5,862 bases of DNA from Gammaproteobacteria bacterium GWE2_37_16 (GTDB lineage Bacteria > Pseudomonadota > Gammaproteobacteria > UBA9339): the NCBI GenBank assembly GCA_001801285.1, contig MGXG01000025.1, forward strand, positions 1-5,862, in the 5' to 3' direction. Of this stretch, positions 5,490-5,862 are shown piece after piece. Positions within the stretch are counted from its first letter, which is position 1. Every line of letters begins with the position of its first letter. The translations under genes and the position numbers were made by a program. The notes below the pieces were generated by a model, which worked only from the letters and a program-made list of their open reading frames with translations, searched no databases and was not told the DNA's origin.

Positions 5490-5862
5490 TGTTAATATTA
5501 ATTCTTAATGCCTTATGTTCTTCCCCAAAAAGTCTGGCGTTGCCTTTGGTTGCTGCAGCCGCGCTGTCTGGTCGATGTAAATGCGATGACGGCGCACTAT
5601 TTTTTACTGCTTCATGCAAATCCTTATCAACAATTTTATCGGTTCCCACTAATTTATCAATATTATGAGAAAAGCTCTCAACATGACTACCTATATCTTG
5701 CACTCCATGTATAACCTGAGACAGACTTGAAGCATGACCAATATTATCAGCATCAGCAACCACAGAAGACACATCCTGCGTAGCATCTTTCACCAATGCT
5801 TCACCATTTTTCACAATCCCATCTACCGCGCCATGCAAAGCCGTATCGGCAATTTTATCTAT
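5482..5862 (-). CDS. Unrecognised protein, C-terminal part, upstream of murB
   Basis: The frame is open from the right window edge to the TAA at 5484-5482, giving at least 126 residues; no start is evident, so the gene probably begins outside the window. I do not recognise the family. What is visible: a hydrophilic, Ala/Val/Asp/His-rich stretch with regularly spaced hydrophobic residues (IDKIADTALHGAVDG, SLSQVIHGVQDIGSHVESF, KIVDKDLHEAVKNS) that suggests amphipathic helices, and a Ser/Pro/Ala-rich probably disordered tail (SAPSSHLHRPDSAAAATKG) before the charged end. No membrane segment or catalytic motif is seen in this part. Its stop overlaps the murB GTG start by 8 bp, so the two are probably co-transcribed and translationally coupled. 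That suggests, but does not show, a cell-envelope connection. Confidence 0.6.
   Translation of the reverse strand: MDKIADTALHGAVDGIVKNGEALVKDATQDVSSVVADADNIGHASSLSQVIHGVQDIGSHVESFSHNIDKLVGTDKIVDKDLHEAVKNSAPSSHLHRPDSAAAATKGNARLFGEEHKALRININSE

Noticed and set aside
4636..5714. Plus-strand open frames at 4636-4833, 4874-5071 and 5508-5714
   Set aside because: The first two are antisense to conserved MurB motifs; the third opposes the murB-coupled frame and shows no recognisable protein features.

Overview
The window is AT-rich bacterial chromosome. Two conserved housekeeping genes, lepA (3' part, plus strand) and murB (minus strand), flank a block of three minus-strand accessory genes. Short proteins, tight spacing, AT-rich intergenic DNA and the lepA/murB pairing would fit a Patescibacteria (Candidate Phyla Radiation) genome. 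That placement is a weak inference; no 16S or other marker is present.

Layout. 1-956: 3' part of lepA (elongation factor 4), cut by the window edge. 957-1121: convergent intergenic stretch with several imperfect hairpins and an unexplained open reading stretch in the minus direction. 1122-2330 (minus): AAA_14/DUF4143-type ATPase with a C-terminal restriction-endonuclease-like motif. 2331-2462: its upstream region, holding a near-perfect 30-bp palindrome plus a third copy of the half-site; the palindrome covers a predicted -35 box. 2463-3107 (minus): RloB-family protein with TOPRIM-like acidic motifs. 3097-4410 (minus): ABC-type/COG1106-type AAA ATPase, overlapping rloB by 11 bp. 4411-4568: upstream region with a promoter candidate enclosed by an 8-bp inverted repeat, then a small leader hairpin. 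4569-5489 (minus): murB. 5482-5862 (minus): C-terminal part of an unrecognised, probably helical protein overlapping the murB start.

How they work together. The ATPase at 3097-4410 and RloB at 2463-3107 look like one translationally coupled two-gene operon of the RloA/RloB or AbiLi/AbiLii type: an ABC-like ATPase sensor with a TOPRIM-like effector, which in characterised relatives acts in phage defence. The DUF4143 ATPase lies downstream on the same strand but has its own candidate promoter and operator array, so it is probably a separate accessory unit. It could still be a third, differently regulated partner. murB and the unknown upstream gene form a separate coupled pair. No RNA genes, CRISPR arrays or insertion sequences were recognised.
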